A stretch of 64,000 nucleotides of DNA from a bacterium (GTDB taxonomy: Bacteria > Krumholzibacteriota > Krumholzibacteriia > Krumholzibacteriales > Krumholzibacteriaceae): the NCBI GenBank assembly GCA_020350885.1, contig CP070727.1, positions 1,307,049-1,371,048 on the forward strand, read 5' to 3'. The position numbers and the translations under genes are program-made. The notes below the pieces were generated by a model. The model had not been told where the DNA came from. It ran no database searches and saw only the letters and a list, made by a program, of their open reading frames with translations. This document shows, one piece after another, positions 18,201 through 26,220 of this stretch. Within the stretch, counting starts at the first letter, position 1. Each line of letters begins with the position of its first letter.

Positions 18201-18527
18201 ATCAATATTGGTAAACGGATGCTCGAGCAGCTCGGCTACAACGTCCTTTTTGCACGAAGCGGCAGGGAGGCGGTCGAGCTATTCCGGGAAAAGGGGGAGA
18301 CGATCGACATGGTTCTTCTGGATATGATCATGCCGGAGATGGGAGGCGGCATGACGTTCGAGCAGTTAAAAAGAATAGATCCCGGGGTCAAGGTTCTCCT
18401 ATCAAGCGGCTACAGCGCCGACGGGCGGGCCGCAGAAATTCTCGAGCAGGGCTGCAAGGGATTCATCCAGAAACCGTTCAATCTGAAACAGCTCTCTGTG
18501 AAGGTGCGTGAAGTGCTCGAATCCTGA
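15267..18527 (+). CDS. Multi-PAS hybrid sensor histidine kinase
   Basis: A 1086-residue cytoplasmic sensor kinase. The N-terminal 150 residues resemble a degenerate GAF domain, and a coiled coil runs from about 152 to 212. Four PAS/PAC units follow (about 205-330, 330-455, 465-595, 600-725). The kinase core has the phospho-acceptor H731 (GGIAHDFNN, an NtrB-like HisKA box), N-box and G-boxes (ADTGIGID, GGGAGLGLA). A C-terminal receiver domain has phospho-acceptor D1019 (VLLDMIMPE). No transmembrane segment is seen, so it should sense cytoplasmic cues, possibly redox or ligands bound by PAS. The HDFNN box suggests an NtrC-like partner; the two sigma-54 activators in the window lack receiver domains. 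Confidence 0.92.
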   Translation: MAQKKRHKKSELDAFLEMAKGVTEAASISAKWLHISKFISHSFEAVLVAAFRRDEAGTTTLEHWRAPNGLTVATIPKDDIAGIVDTTIEKGSAVSRLLHTPEPLRIICLPARCLDRETIVMMVGHRQTKAIPKHPAGVYEAVAGFIGNTLIREESQKQLRRYHRKLEQLVEERAGELTDTLERMKKEIEEREETEQKLKESYERYEAIFDAAQEGIIIHDKDTGAILNVNKRFCEMTGYGPEEVNSIDLNDISSGEGQYTGEEAMRWVMKAAAGEPQFLEWHARNKAGVPFWIEMHIQSVQIGDREYLVSIGRDITKRKAAEKELKESRRALQTLMGNLPGMAYRCRNDRSWTMEFISEGCIPLTGYRPEELIENKSIAYADLIHPEDQEYVWDSVQQALGKKQPFQLVYRITPQTGSDKWLWEKGRGVFSESGELEALEGFITDITERVEAEEELRKSEERLALALKATRDGLWDWNVKTGEVFFSPSYYTMLGYDPFELPPSYETWANLLHPDDREATEKHVGDALRLERPNFRVEFRLRTKSGDYRWILGRGEVVERNEEGRTVRMIGTHQDIDERKKAEAALHQEQARFSTVIEQSPLGISLIDEEGKNLYVNPKFTEIFGYRLDDVPTSQTWFDRAFPDETLRREVTAAWEEDFSTQTHDMIPFRTYAITCKDGSQKTIEFRGARLETGHRLVMYEDITARKQLEAQFQQAQKMEAIGTLAGGIAHDFNNLLMAIQGHVSMIMAGANPASPHYEDLSGIEEVVRSAVNLTRQLLGFARGGKYEPKPLDPNDLVSRSSEMFGRTKRELDVQRKLAEDVWAIVADEGQIEQVLLNLYVNAWQAMPDGGTVYLQTENVMLNEQFVNPFGTAPGNYVRISVADTGIGIDETVKARIFEPFFTTKDMGGGAGLGLAAAYGIIKNHKGIINVYSEKNKGAVFNIYLPASETPVMRERKMPEELRKGSGTVLLVDDEEMIINIGKRMLEQLGYNVLFARSGREAVELFREKGETIDMVLLDMIMPEMGGGMTFEQLKRIDPGVKVLLSSGYSADGRAAEILEQGCKGFIQKPFNLKQLSVKVREVLES

Positions 18528-18596
18528 GCCGGAACTTTCAAGGTTCCATTCCTACGGACATAAACAGTCGAATCGAACCTGCGCATGCAAACGCTT

Positions 18597-19529
18597 TCAG
18601 CGGGAAACCCCTCCGAAAATCTCCCCGAACGCATCCCCTATCTCGGTAAAACGGAACGAGAAGCCATTTTTCAGGAGTCGCTCGGGAATCACCTTTTGAC
18701 TGACCAGTATCAGCTCGTCGGCCATCTCTCCGAGTACGAGCCGAAGCACGGAACCGGGCATGCGCAGCCAGGATGGCCTTCCGATAGCATGCCCGAGTGC
18801 TCCGTAGAACCCCCGTGAACGTAGCTGCTGCGGGGCGGCCAGGTTGAAGGGTCCGTGGAGGTCCTCATGCTCGAGGAGAAAACAGATCGCCTCCACCTCG
18901 TCCGCAAGATGGATCCACGGGAACCACTGCCTGCCGCTCCCCATCGGACCGCCGAGAAATGCCTGAAACGGCGGGAGGATGCGCCCGAGAAGACCACCAT
19001 CCCTCCCGACTACAACTGCCGTCCGGACTACGACACGCCGGACGCCATGTGCGACGACATTCTCGGTGGAGCGTTCCCAGTGGTGGGCGACATCGGCGAG
19101 AAATCCCGTTCCCCCTGTAGAGGACTCAGTGAGAACCTCTTCCCCCCGATTACCGTAGTACCCGGTGGCGGAAGCCTGCACGAGAACGCGCGGCTTCTTC
19201 GAGGCCCGGGCCACCGCCCCGGTTACGGCCCGCCCGGCGTCGAGCCGGCTTTCGAGAATCCTGGTTTTAAGCCCAGCAGTCCATCTGCCGGCGGCGATGT
19301 TGGCGCCGGCGAGGTTCACGATGCCGTACGCACCCTCAGCGTACTCCGACCAGCCATCGGCGCTCCGCCCGTCCCAGCGGACACCTCTGACGGTCTCTCC
19401 GAGGATCTCCTTCACATGCGAGGCGTTGCGTGAGAGCACTACCACCTCGTAGTCCTTCTCGACGAGCCGCCGGCACAGCGCCCTACCGATGAACCCGGTT
19501 CCACCGGTTACGATGACACGCTTTGCCAT
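18597..19529 (-). CDS. TIGR01777-type NAD(P)-binding SDR protein (YfcH-like)
   Basis: A 310-residue extended short-chain dehydrogenase/epimerase-like protein. The N-terminal Rossmann motif TGGTGFIGRALCRRL binds a dinucleotide. NLAGANIAAGRWT, SATGYYGNRGE and the C-terminal LVLGEMADELILVSQKVIP stretch are hallmarks of the TIGR01777 family (E. coli YfcH), whose substrate is unknown. The typical catalytic Tyr-x3-Lys is not obvious. ATG at 19529 is preferred to ATG at 19535 because the GGAGG site is then 9 rather than 3 bases away. It is the last gene of a minus-strand run and converges on the histidine kinase. Confidence 0.85.
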   Translation of the reverse strand: MAKRVIVTGGTGFIGRALCRRLVEKDYEVVVLSRNASHVKEILGETVRGVRWDGRSADGWSEYAEGAYGIVNLAGANIAAGRWTAGLKTRILESRLDAGRAVTGAVARASKKPRVLVQASATGYYGNRGEEVLTESSTGGTGFLADVAHHWERSTENVVAHGVRRVVVRTAVVVGRDGGLLGRILPPFQAFLGGPMGSGRQWFPWIHLADEVEAICFLLEHEDLHGPFNLAAPQQLRSRGFYGALGHAIGRPSWLRMPGSVLRLVLGEMADELILVSQKVIPERLLKNGFSFRFTEIGDAFGEIFGGVSR

Positions 19530-19568
19530 ATGCATCGACCTCCGTGTCCACGAACGGGAAATGCAAGC

Positions 19569-20552
19569 TCAGAGCTTCCTTCCTTTGCCCGAATCGGTGA
19601 TCTTGACGAGCTCGGCGGGATACGGCTCGAAGAAGGTCTGGTTCACGAGGTAATCGGTGGAGAACCGGACGATCCACGATCTCGTTATCGCCGTTACTGC
19701 ACTGAGCGGAATCCTTCCGGTCCGGTACTGTTCGAGGGCATCGAGGAAAAACGCCTTCTCGCCGGCCAAGAGCTCATCGGAGAAGAAACCGAGGGCATGC
19801 ATCAGCACGTTTATGTTGGACGTAAACCGCGGCGCCCGGGCGAATGCGCTGCGCAGATGATCCTCGTAACTATAGAGCACATCAGCAATGGGCTTTTTGT
19901 CCAGATTCGCCACAATGCGGCCGAGCTCCCGTAGCTCCTTCTGGTTGTAGGCCATGAGAAGAAACTTGTTCTCGGCCTGAAACGCGACGAGGTCCCTCAT
20001 CCTCATTGAAGCCTTCACGCGGCGAAAAGCAGCAAAAGTGAAGATTCTGGTAAGGAAGTTTTCCCGAATGGTAAAGTTCGTTAGCCGTCCTTCGTCTTCG
20101 ATCGGGAGGAAGAAGAATCGTTCAATCACGGCGGCGCCGAAGAAACCGCTCTTCTTTGCTGCCGGCGAGACGGCCTCGGGGCCCGGATATACCTTGACCT
20201 CCTTGATGCCACATGACGGTGACCGGCTCTTCAGGATGAATCCATCAACCTCCCCGACGGAATCGAGAAACTCACCGGCGAAGCGCACCATTGCTATGGT
20301 GATATCCCGTTTCGTTTCCGGTTGGACAAGACGGAGGCCCTGTCCCTTTCTGATGACGCGGATGGGTGGGCGTGGCACGCCGAGCCCGATCTCCACCTCG
20401 GGACAGACTGGTAAAAATTCTACGAACGGGACGAGCCCCTTCACCACGTCCGAAGAAATCATGAGGCCGTTGTACCGGCAGCTTTCGAACTCCAGACACC
20501 TGCTCACGACCACTCTGGGTTTCTCGAATGTCCGCCCTTTTCGATCGGCCAT
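19569..20552 (-). CDS. DUF523-DUF1722 fusion protein
   Basis: A 327-residue protein. Residues about 10-160 match DUF523, with the Cys-rich SRCLEFESCRYNG and the SPSCGIKEVKVY motif, which could bind a metal or Fe-S cluster. Residues about 190-315 match DUF1722 (YbgA), with FQAENKFLLMAYNQ and YEDHLRSAF. The fusion is common in bacteria, sometimes near DNA photolyase or thiosulfate genes; its biochemical role is unknown to me. Its start lies 7 bases after the MBL-rhodanese gene and its ribosome site overlaps that gene's end, so the two are translationally coupled. This may hint at sulfur-related chemistry. Confidence 0.82.
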   Translation of the reverse strand: MADRKGRTFEKPRVVVSRCLEFESCRYNGLMISSDVVKGLVPFVEFLPVCPEVEIGLGVPRPPIRVIRKGQGLRLVQPETKRDITIAMVRFAGEFLDSVGEVDGFILKSRSPSCGIKEVKVYPGPEAVSPAAKKSGFFGAAVIERFFFLPIEDEGRLTNFTIRENFLTRIFTFAAFRRVKASMRMRDLVAFQAENKFLLMAYNQKELRELGRIVANLDKKPIADVLYSYEDHLRSAFARAPRFTSNINVLMHALGFFSDELLAGEKAFFLDALEQYRTGRIPLSAVTAITRSWIVRFSTDYLVNQTFFEPYPAELVKITDSGKGRKL

Positions 20553-20559
20553 GGAAAGG

Positions 20560-21930
20560 TTACTCCTCCCTTATCTGCACGGGACAGACGGTCGAGCTCC
20601 ATCCGGAGAGTCCGCCGAGAATAACGACCGGCTCCGCCAATCCTTCCATCTTGAGAATACTGGCGGCGATCATCGAGCGCAGACCGCTACCGCAGAAGAT
20701 GAATACACGCTCTTTCTTCGGAACCTCGTCGAGCGAGTACGGAAGCTGCGTGATATGGATGTGCACGGCACCGGCGATTCTCCCAGCACTATCAATCTCC
20801 TCTTCGCCACGCACATCGAGGATCGTGACCTTCTCGCCCCTATCGAGGAGGCGGCAGAGCTCGTGCACGGTCACGGTCTCTACGGAAGCGCTCCTCATGC
20901 CGGCCGTATGCCATGCGAGCATCCCTCCGGACAGAACGCCGGCGAGCTCGTCAAATCCGAGCCTCACGAGGTACCGAACCGCTAGTGTCGAATCGTCCGT
21001 TTCGTTTACGAGAAAGATCGGCCGCTCGTGATGGAGAAACCATCCCGCAAAGCCCGGCAGCCCCTCGAGCCAGATCGATAGCGCACCCGGCACGTGGGCC
21101 GTGCTGAAACCCAACTCCATTCTGGTATCGAGCACGTGCAATCCTTCGATCGCATCGTCGAAATCACCCGGCGACAGCGGGATTGGTACGGGGAGGGCTC
21201 CGAGAAGCGGTGCCCCCTCGATGTTGAGAATCTCCATTTGCCTGAAATAGGGCGGTCGCTCGAGAATCTGCGCCGTTTGCAGGACGAACTCGTCACGATC
21301 GGTGAACTGCAGCTTCGGATTGAGCCGTTTCTCGAGTCCGATCGTCGTCCAGGGCTTGTCTGCGATCGAAGCCCCGCACACAGATCCGGCTCCGTGCCCG
21401 GGGCAGACAATCACATCGTCGCCGAGCGGCAGAAGCTTGTTGAAGAGCGTGTCGAATAGTAGCCCGGCCATCTCCTCGGTTCGTTCCACGCCGGGCAGGT
21501 CCACCCGCCCGACATCACCGGCAAAGAGCGCATCACCGGTGAATATGACCCACGGCTCCCCGCCGCGATCGAAAAGCAGGTAGCTCATACTTCCCGGAGT
21601 GTGACCCGGAGAATGGATCGCCTGGATCTTGAAACGGCCGATCTTCCAGGTCTGCCCGTCCTTTACGGATTGACCGTATTTATAGGCGAGTTGTGGATCG
21701 GCATGCCAGATCTCGGCCCCGGTGCGTGAGGCGAGCTCCACCGAACCGATCACGTAATCCTCGTTGCGATGCGTCTCGAGAATGTGCTCGATGCGGTACC
21801 CGTGTTTGGATGCAACCTCCTCGTAAACGGCGCAGTCGCGACGCGGGTCGATGACGAGCGCCCCAACGCCTTCACCGATCAGGTAGGAGTAGTGCGCCAG
21901 CCCCTCGGATATGATCCGCTCAAACAGCAT
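20560..21930 (-). CDS. MBL-fold persulfide dioxygenase-like protein fused to two rhodanese domains
   Basis: A 456-residue protein. The N-terminal half (1-250) is a metallo-beta-lactamase fold like ETHE1/CstB persulfide dioxygenases. Its first metal motif reads THRNEDY (53-59) instead of THxHxDH, while SPGHTPGS, GDALFAGDVGRVD and PGHG are present. Two rhodanese domains follow. The first (about 255-345) has no active-site Cys (FLVNETDDST); the second (about 355-450) has C413 in FCGSGLRS. The family oxidises or transfers sulfane sulfur in the cytoplasm. The start has GAGGGGG nearby. It is coupled to the DUF523 gene downstream. Confidence 0.82.
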   Translation of the reverse strand: MLFERIISEGLAHYSYLIGEGVGALVIDPRRDCAVYEEVASKHGYRIEHILETHRNEDYVIGSVELASRTGAEIWHADPQLAYKYGQSVKDGQTWKIGRFKIQAIHSPGHTPGSMSYLLFDRGGEPWVIFTGDALFAGDVGRVDLPGVERTEEMAGLLFDTLFNKLLPLGDDVIVCPGHGAGSVCGASIADKPWTTIGLEKRLNPKLQFTDRDEFVLQTAQILERPPYFRQMEILNIEGAPLLGALPVPIPLSPGDFDDAIEGLHVLDTRMELGFSTAHVPGALSIWLEGLPGFAGWFLHHERPIFLVNETDDSTLAVRYLVRLGFDELAGVLSGGMLAWHTAGMRSASVETVTVHELCRLLDRGEKVTILDVRGEEEIDSAGRIAGAVHIHITQLPYSLDEVPKKERVFIFCGSGLRSMIAASILKMEGLAEPVVILGGLSGWSSTVCPVQIREE

Positions 21931-22013
21931 GTCCGCCCCCTCGGCTAGACCGCTTTCCGGTCACCGTCCGGTTCCCGGGAAATGACATTCACAATTCATT
22001 CATTTACTATGAT

Positions 22014-22418
22014 TCAATCCAGATCCCGTTTTTCACCATCCAGCGTTCGCATCTTTTCGATATCCTGAGTGGCCGCTAGGCATCCGATGTACTTCCCACC
22101 GGCGTTCCTGAGTGCGCGGTACTCGATGAGTATCTTGTGCGGCGGTTCACCCTCGACGATTGACTCGTCGTACCAGAACGTCGCCGAGTCCAGATCACCC
22201 TGCTTCATGCCGGCAAGCATGCGTTCAAGGGTATCCATGCTCTTTTCCGAATGGCAGTCCCGGATGTCCCGGCCGACGATCTCTTCACTTCGTTTGAAGA
22301 CCCTGCTCTCGTGCCTGTTCCACGACACTATCCGGTCATCCCCGTCGATAACCGTGATTTCGACCGGGATCGCATCGAGCACGGCATGCAGGAGCTCCCC
22401 GCTCAGCGTTCCAACCAT
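22014..22418 (-). CDS. Small PAS (PAS_10/DUF438-like) sensor protein
   Basis: A 134-residue single PAS-domain protein of the type found at the C-terminus of DUF438 proteins. It carries LDAIPVEITVIDGDDRIVSWN, the VGRDIRDCHSEKS stretch and, at the end, GKYIGCLAATQDIE. In the DUF438 group the CH pair of this loop is often implicated in heme or redox sensing, which is an inference here. The ATG at 22418 is chosen because it follows an AGGAAAGGGAAG stretch. The long in-frame upstream extension (to 22811) overlaps purM and has no family similarity. It has no output domain, so it must act on a partner. Confidence 0.72.
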   Translation of the reverse strand: MVGTLSGELLHAVLDAIPVEITVIDGDDRIVSWNRHESRVFKRSEEIVGRDIRDCHSEKSMDTLERMLAGMKQGDLDSATFWYDESIVEGEPPHKILIEYRALRNAGGKYIGCLAATQDIEKMRTLDGEKRDLD

Positions 22419-22509
22419 TGTGCTTCCCTTTCCTGAGACTTGTCCCTGTCGGCCGTACGTATGATCGGAAAAACCGGAAACGCCATCGATACCGACCCGG
22501 TGTACCCCT

Positions 22510-23538
22510 TCAATCGATCCCGAGGAGCCGTACATCCCGTTCACCCGGTACAATCGTACCGATACGGAACGGCTTCCAGCGGTAGTCGCCTGTACCGATT
22601 GTGCGATCGTCTTCAGATCCCACGACACACACCATACCCACCCCCATATTGAAGACGCGGAACATCTCGAGGCGTTCGATGCGTCCGTACTTCTCCAAGT
22701 ATTCGAAGACGGGAGGCGCTTTCCACAGTGTTGTATCGATCTCGGCGGCGCACCCGTCGGGAAGGATACGCGGAATATTCTCCAGCAATCCTCCACCGGT
22801 AATATGCGCAAGACCCTTGACCGTCAGAGCGCCGGCCATACTCCGGACCTCCGGCAGATAGCTGCGATGCACGGCGAGGAGCACCTCTCCCACTGTGGAT
22901 GCCGTACCCGCCAACGTGTCCGACACCGTGAGTCCCTGCTCCTCGAAGAGGATCTTGCGCGCCAGCGAGTAACCGTTGGTGTGGAGACCGTTCGATGGAA
23001 AGGCCCATACCGAATCACCCGGGACGATTGAAGAGCCGTCTATGATGCGCTTCCGCTCAACGACCCCGACGACACAACCGACGAGGTCGTACTCCCCTTC
23101 GGCATAGAATCCCGGCATCTCCGCCGTCTCTCCTCCGATAAGGGCGCAGCCGTTCTCACGGCACCCTTTCGATAGACCCCTCACAATATCGACGATCACG
23201 TCGGGGTGGAGTTTGCCGCAGGCGATATAATCGAGGAAGAAGAGCGGCTCGGCGCCCTGGACGAGGATGTCGTTGATACAGTGGTTGACGAGATCCTCAC
23301 CGACCGTATCGTGCCTGTCCGCCATGAATGCAACTTTGAGCTTTGTCCCCACCCCGTCGACGCTCGATACGAGCACGGGGCTCTCGAGACCGTCCGGCAT
23401 CGCATAGAGTCCCCCGAAGTTTCCCACACGAGAGAGAACTTCGGAGCCCCAGGTGCCGCTTACGAGCTCTCCGATCCGCCCCATGGCGAGGTTTGCGGCA
23501 TCGATGTCTACGCCCGACTCCCTGTATCTCGGCTGCAC
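22510..23538 (-). CDS. purM: Phosphoribosylformylglycinamidine cyclo-ligase (AIR synthetase)
   Basis: A 342-residue enzyme of de novo purine synthesis that closes FGAM to AIR with ATP. Family hallmarks are the N-terminal YRESGVDIDAAN, VSSVDGVGTKLKVA, HCINDILVQGAEPLFFLDY, GGETAEMPGFY and HITGGGLLENIPR. Length is typical. The start is a GTG at 23538, preceded by AAGGAGGG at ideal spacing. It sits alone among signalling genes rather than in a purine operon, 114 bases after the HD-GYP gene and on the same strand. Confidence 0.96.
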   Translation of the reverse strand: MQPRYRESGVDIDAANLAMGRIGELVSGTWGSEVLSRVGNFGGLYAMPDGLESPVLVSSVDGVGTKLKVAFMADRHDTVGEDLVNHCINDILVQGAEPLFFLDYIACGKLHPDVIVDIVRGLSKGCRENGCALIGGETAEMPGFYAEGEYDLVGCVVGVVERKRIIDGSSIVPGDSVWAFPSNGLHTNGYSLARKILFEEQGLTVSDTLAGTASTVGEVLLAVHRSYLPEVRSMAGALTVKGLAHITGGGLLENIPRILPDGCAAEIDTTLWKAPPVFEYLEKYGRIERLEMFRVFNMGVGMVCVVGSEDDRTIGTGDYRWKPFRIGTIVPGERDVRLLGID

Positions 23539-23652
23539 CGTTCCCTCCTTTATGAATACGCCCGTGGGGGTACCGTCGATCCGTACCTATCCCCACGGCG
23601 GCATTATACCGGAATTGCACCCGATGATCATATATTTATTACGGCTGGGGGA

Positions 23653-24969
23653 TCACACCTGCACATGCTCGACGAGGGAGTTGTAGATCTCCGTCGTCGC
23701 ATCCGACTCGACGATGATCGGAAACTCCCCATTCCAGTGCAGATCGATGAGGATTTCGGTAACCCGCGTATCGAACTGGGTTCCCTTGTATGTCTCCAAC
23801 TCTTCGAGCACCCGCTCGATCGGGAGGGCTTTGCGGTAGGGACGATCCGAGGACATGGCATCAAAGGCATCGACGACATTGAGGATCCGTGCACCTAGAG
23901 GTACCTGCTCTCCATGCAATCCCCGCGGATACCCGCTCCCGTCGGGCCGCTCGTGGTGCGCCCTGATGATCTCTGCAGCTTCCTTGAGGAATTTGAGCTG
24001 CTCCACGATATCAGCACCGATGTTCGGATGTGACTTGAGTGATTTCCATTCCTCGTCCGTCAGCGGCCCCACCTTGAGGAGCACATCGTTCTGGATTGCG
24101 ATCTTGCCGATATCGTGAAGGAGTGCCGCATACTCGAGCATTTCCATGTCACGCGAGGACATTCCAAGCGCCCGGGCGATCCGCAGAGCATACCGGGAAA
24201 CTCTGAAGGAGTGACCATGGGTAAACGGATCGGAGGCATCGATCGCTGACGTGAGCGCGGCGACCGTATTGATGTGCGCCTCGCGCATATCGAGGTAGAG
24301 CTGGAACGAGTATCGTGCCAGGAAGAGCGGAATGATGAAAAGCGCGATCGTCCAGACGCCGGAGTTGGCGTAGAGCAGTGCAATAACCGCACCGACGGGG
24401 AGGAAAGCGAGGATGTGAAAGAAGTTCCACATGTAGTTCTGTTTCCAGACATGAAGCGGGTTACGCGAGTCAGCCAGCGCTATCACGAAGCTTACCGACC
24501 AGGTGTTGAGCATATAATAGACGACACCGGTTACGAAGAGCGGAATGAGGAAAACGGGTGAGTCGAGGGTTCCCAGGCTTCCGAAGGCGCGATAGACGAT
24601 CCCTGAGATGCCGACCGTCATCACCAGAAGCGGAACATTGAAAAGTACCTTGATGAGCGGCCTCCGCTGGAGAACTCCCTCCGTGATGACAGTGGCGATC
24701 GACTCGACCACCGCCATGACAGCCGGGCCGAAGAGAATGATCCCCGCCAGATCGATCGGCGAGGATGCATAGATCGATGCACCACCTCGCGGCAGCGTGA
24801 TCTGAACGGAATCTGCGATAACAACGAGGGCTACGAAGAGAAAGATATCACGCCAGTGATCTCCCGGCAGGTACTGTAAGAAATATACAAAGAGACCGAG
24901 CCCCGCGATGATATAGAGGACATAGTAGAGCTTGAAAACCCATCCGGTCTTTCCGAAATCATCAAACAA
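23653..24969 (-). CDS. Membrane HD-GYP domain protein (putative cyclic-di-GMP phosphodiesterase)
   Basis: A 438-residue protein. Residues about 10-225 hold seven or eight membrane helices of a MASE-like sensor. The C-terminal HD-GYP domain has HD at 285-286 (LLHDIGKIA), HHERPDGSGYP from 338, and the later GARILNVVDAFDAMSSDRPYR, all residues expected of an active c-di-GMP hydrolase. It would lower c-di-GMP in response to a membrane or periplasmic signal. The start is TTG at 24969, close behind AGGTG. The unknown 25162-26010 gene precedes it by 192 bases and may share its transcript from the promoter at 26054-26082. Confidence 0.88.
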   Translation of the reverse strand: MFDDFGKTGWVFKLYYVLYIIAGLGLFVYFLQYLPGDHWRDIFLFVALVVIADSVQITLPRGGASIYASSPIDLAGIILFGPAVMAVVESIATVITEGVLQRRPLIKVLFNVPLLVMTVGISGIVYRAFGSLGTLDSPVFLIPLFVTGVVYYMLNTWSVSFVIALADSRNPLHVWKQNYMWNFFHILAFLPVGAVIALLYANSGVWTIALFIIPLFLARYSFQLYLDMREAHINTVAALTSAIDASDPFTHGHSFRVSRYALRIARALGMSSRDMEMLEYAALLHDIGKIAIQNDVLLKVGPLTDEEWKSLKSHPNIGADIVEQLKFLKEAAEIIRAHHERPDGSGYPRGLHGEQVPLGARILNVVDAFDAMSSDRPYRKALPIERVLEELETYKGTQFDTRVTEILIDLHWNGEFPIIVESDATTEIYNSLVEHVQV

Positions 24970-25161
24970 GGTGCACCTGTGACATCGTATAGGGTGATTT
25001 ACCTATTTTCATCTGTAACCGGCTACTGGAGCGTTCAGCCTATTGAATAAGCAGCTTTTATGCCAAGATATCCTACTGCGACCTCCACGAGGACGCTTTT
25101 CGACCCGTTGAATATGACCGTGTGTTTTTGCTGAATAATGGAACCACGCCCGGAATCGGGA

Positions 25162-26010
25162 TCAGCGGATAGTGTAATGTATTTCTTTGCATGCTCTCCA
25201 TCTACCGAGGGGCCGGTTCATCGCATCCAAAACGGCCAGAACCGCCGCTTCGTTGGGATCCCTCCCGGTCAGGACACAACCGCAGTACCTGTTTACGTTG
25301 CGTCCCTCGACCACCTCGACCACTGCAACGAGGATGGTACGGCCAGCAATCTCGACCATCTCAATAGCAGATAAACATAGATGGAAATTCTCGTCAAGCA
25401 GTTCCGTGAGTGCATGGAGTGTTGCGCCCCCTATCGTCTCGTATAACGGTCCCCCTTTCCTTACACCACCGAGGCAACCGGTGACCTCCAGGCCGTTTTT
25501 TTCGAGCATCACCTCGGCGTTGACCTTGTCCTGCTCGATATCGAGGTGCAGCCCCTTGAAACGAACCCGCACATCGTCCTCGAGGAACTCGAGCTTGGCC
25601 TCGGTCTCTACCAAGGCTGGTATATCGTGCGGCACATCGAGAGGCTCCGCCCCAACCCCTTCACCAATTGCATCCACCTTCTCCGCTATCTCCTCGATGG
25701 GAATCCGCTCTTTTTCAGCATCGTCCTTACTCTCAGAAGAATACCGATCCTTTAAGCCGGTATCCTTCATCGCATCGATGAGCACCACGCCGATTTTGCG
25801 GTAATCGAGTGACAACCCGAGCTCCGCCATGAGGCAGGTTTCGACATCCCGGGCAATCATCTTCGCAGGCCTGTCCGAAGAGGCAACGACGTGCACCTCG
25901 GTAATCGCACCTGTTTCATCGGTCGAGATACGGCACGAGTGCACGTCCCGAAGACGCATGATCAGGTCCTCGGCACGTTCAATTATCTCCCTACCGGATG
26001 CCTCGAGCAA
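25162..26010 (-). CDS. Conserved protein of unknown function, two-domain
   Basis: A 282-residue cytoplasmic protein. The first ~75 residues (CRISTDETGAITEVHVVA, then MIARDVETCLMAELGLSLDYRKIGV) form a small domain that I associate with many uncharacterised bacterial proteins. An acidic, charged linker (about 80-125) follows. The C-terminal half holds two beta-alpha units (VRFKGLHLDIEQDKVNAEVML and GRTILVAVVEVVEGRNVNRYCGC) with the pattern of a tandem alpha/beta ligand-binding domain. The start is a TTG behind GGGAG. A strong promoter lies upstream. I cannot name a function; the position before the HD-GYP gene suggests signalling. Confidence 0.6.
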   Translation of the reverse strand: MLEASGREIIERAEDLIMRLRDVHSCRISTDETGAITEVHVVASSDRPAKMIARDVETCLMAELGLSLDYRKIGVVLIDAMKDTGLKDRYSSESKDDAEKERIPIEEIAEKVDAIGEGVGAEPLDVPHDIPALVETEAKLEFLEDDVRVRFKGLHLDIEQDKVNAEVMLEKNGLEVTGCLGGVRKGGPLYETIGGATLHALTELLDENFHLCLSAIEMVEIAGRTILVAVVEVVEGRNVNRYCGCVLTGRDPNEAAVLAVLDAMNRPLGRWRACKEIHYTIR

Positions 26011-26053
26011 ATACCGCTCCCTCGATTATTAATAACCATGTACTAAAAAAGAA

Positions 26054-26082
26054 ATTATAACACGAACACAAATTTATCTCAA
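26054..26082 (-). promoter_or_regulatory. Promoter for the 26010 gene (and probably the HD-GYP gene)
   Basis: Read leftward, TTGAGA (26077-26082), a 17-base spacer and a perfect TATAAT (26054-26059) form a strong sigma-70-type promoter 44 bases before the TTG start at 26010. Confidence 0.7.
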
Positions 26083-26112
26083 GTCGCATTTTATATGCCT
26101 AAACCGGCAAAA

Positions 26113-26141
26113 TATCGCATTTTTCCTTAAAAAAATTGCGA
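26113..26141. terminator. Inverted repeat with T-rich arms, possible terminator of the argS-pfkB transcript
   Basis: ATCGCATTTTT and its near-complement AAAAAATTGCGAT face each other across a few bases, giving an 11-12 bp stem with one bulge and A/T tracts on both sides. It lies between the end of the PfkB gene (26221) and the next promoter (26054-26082), where a terminator is expected. It could function in either direction. Confidence 0.45.
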
Positions 26142-26220
26142 TTCGACTGGATTGACTCCTGCCCCTCCCACCGCAACCAGCAACAATTTGTTGTTAACAA
26201 AAATGTTGTGGTTGTATCGA

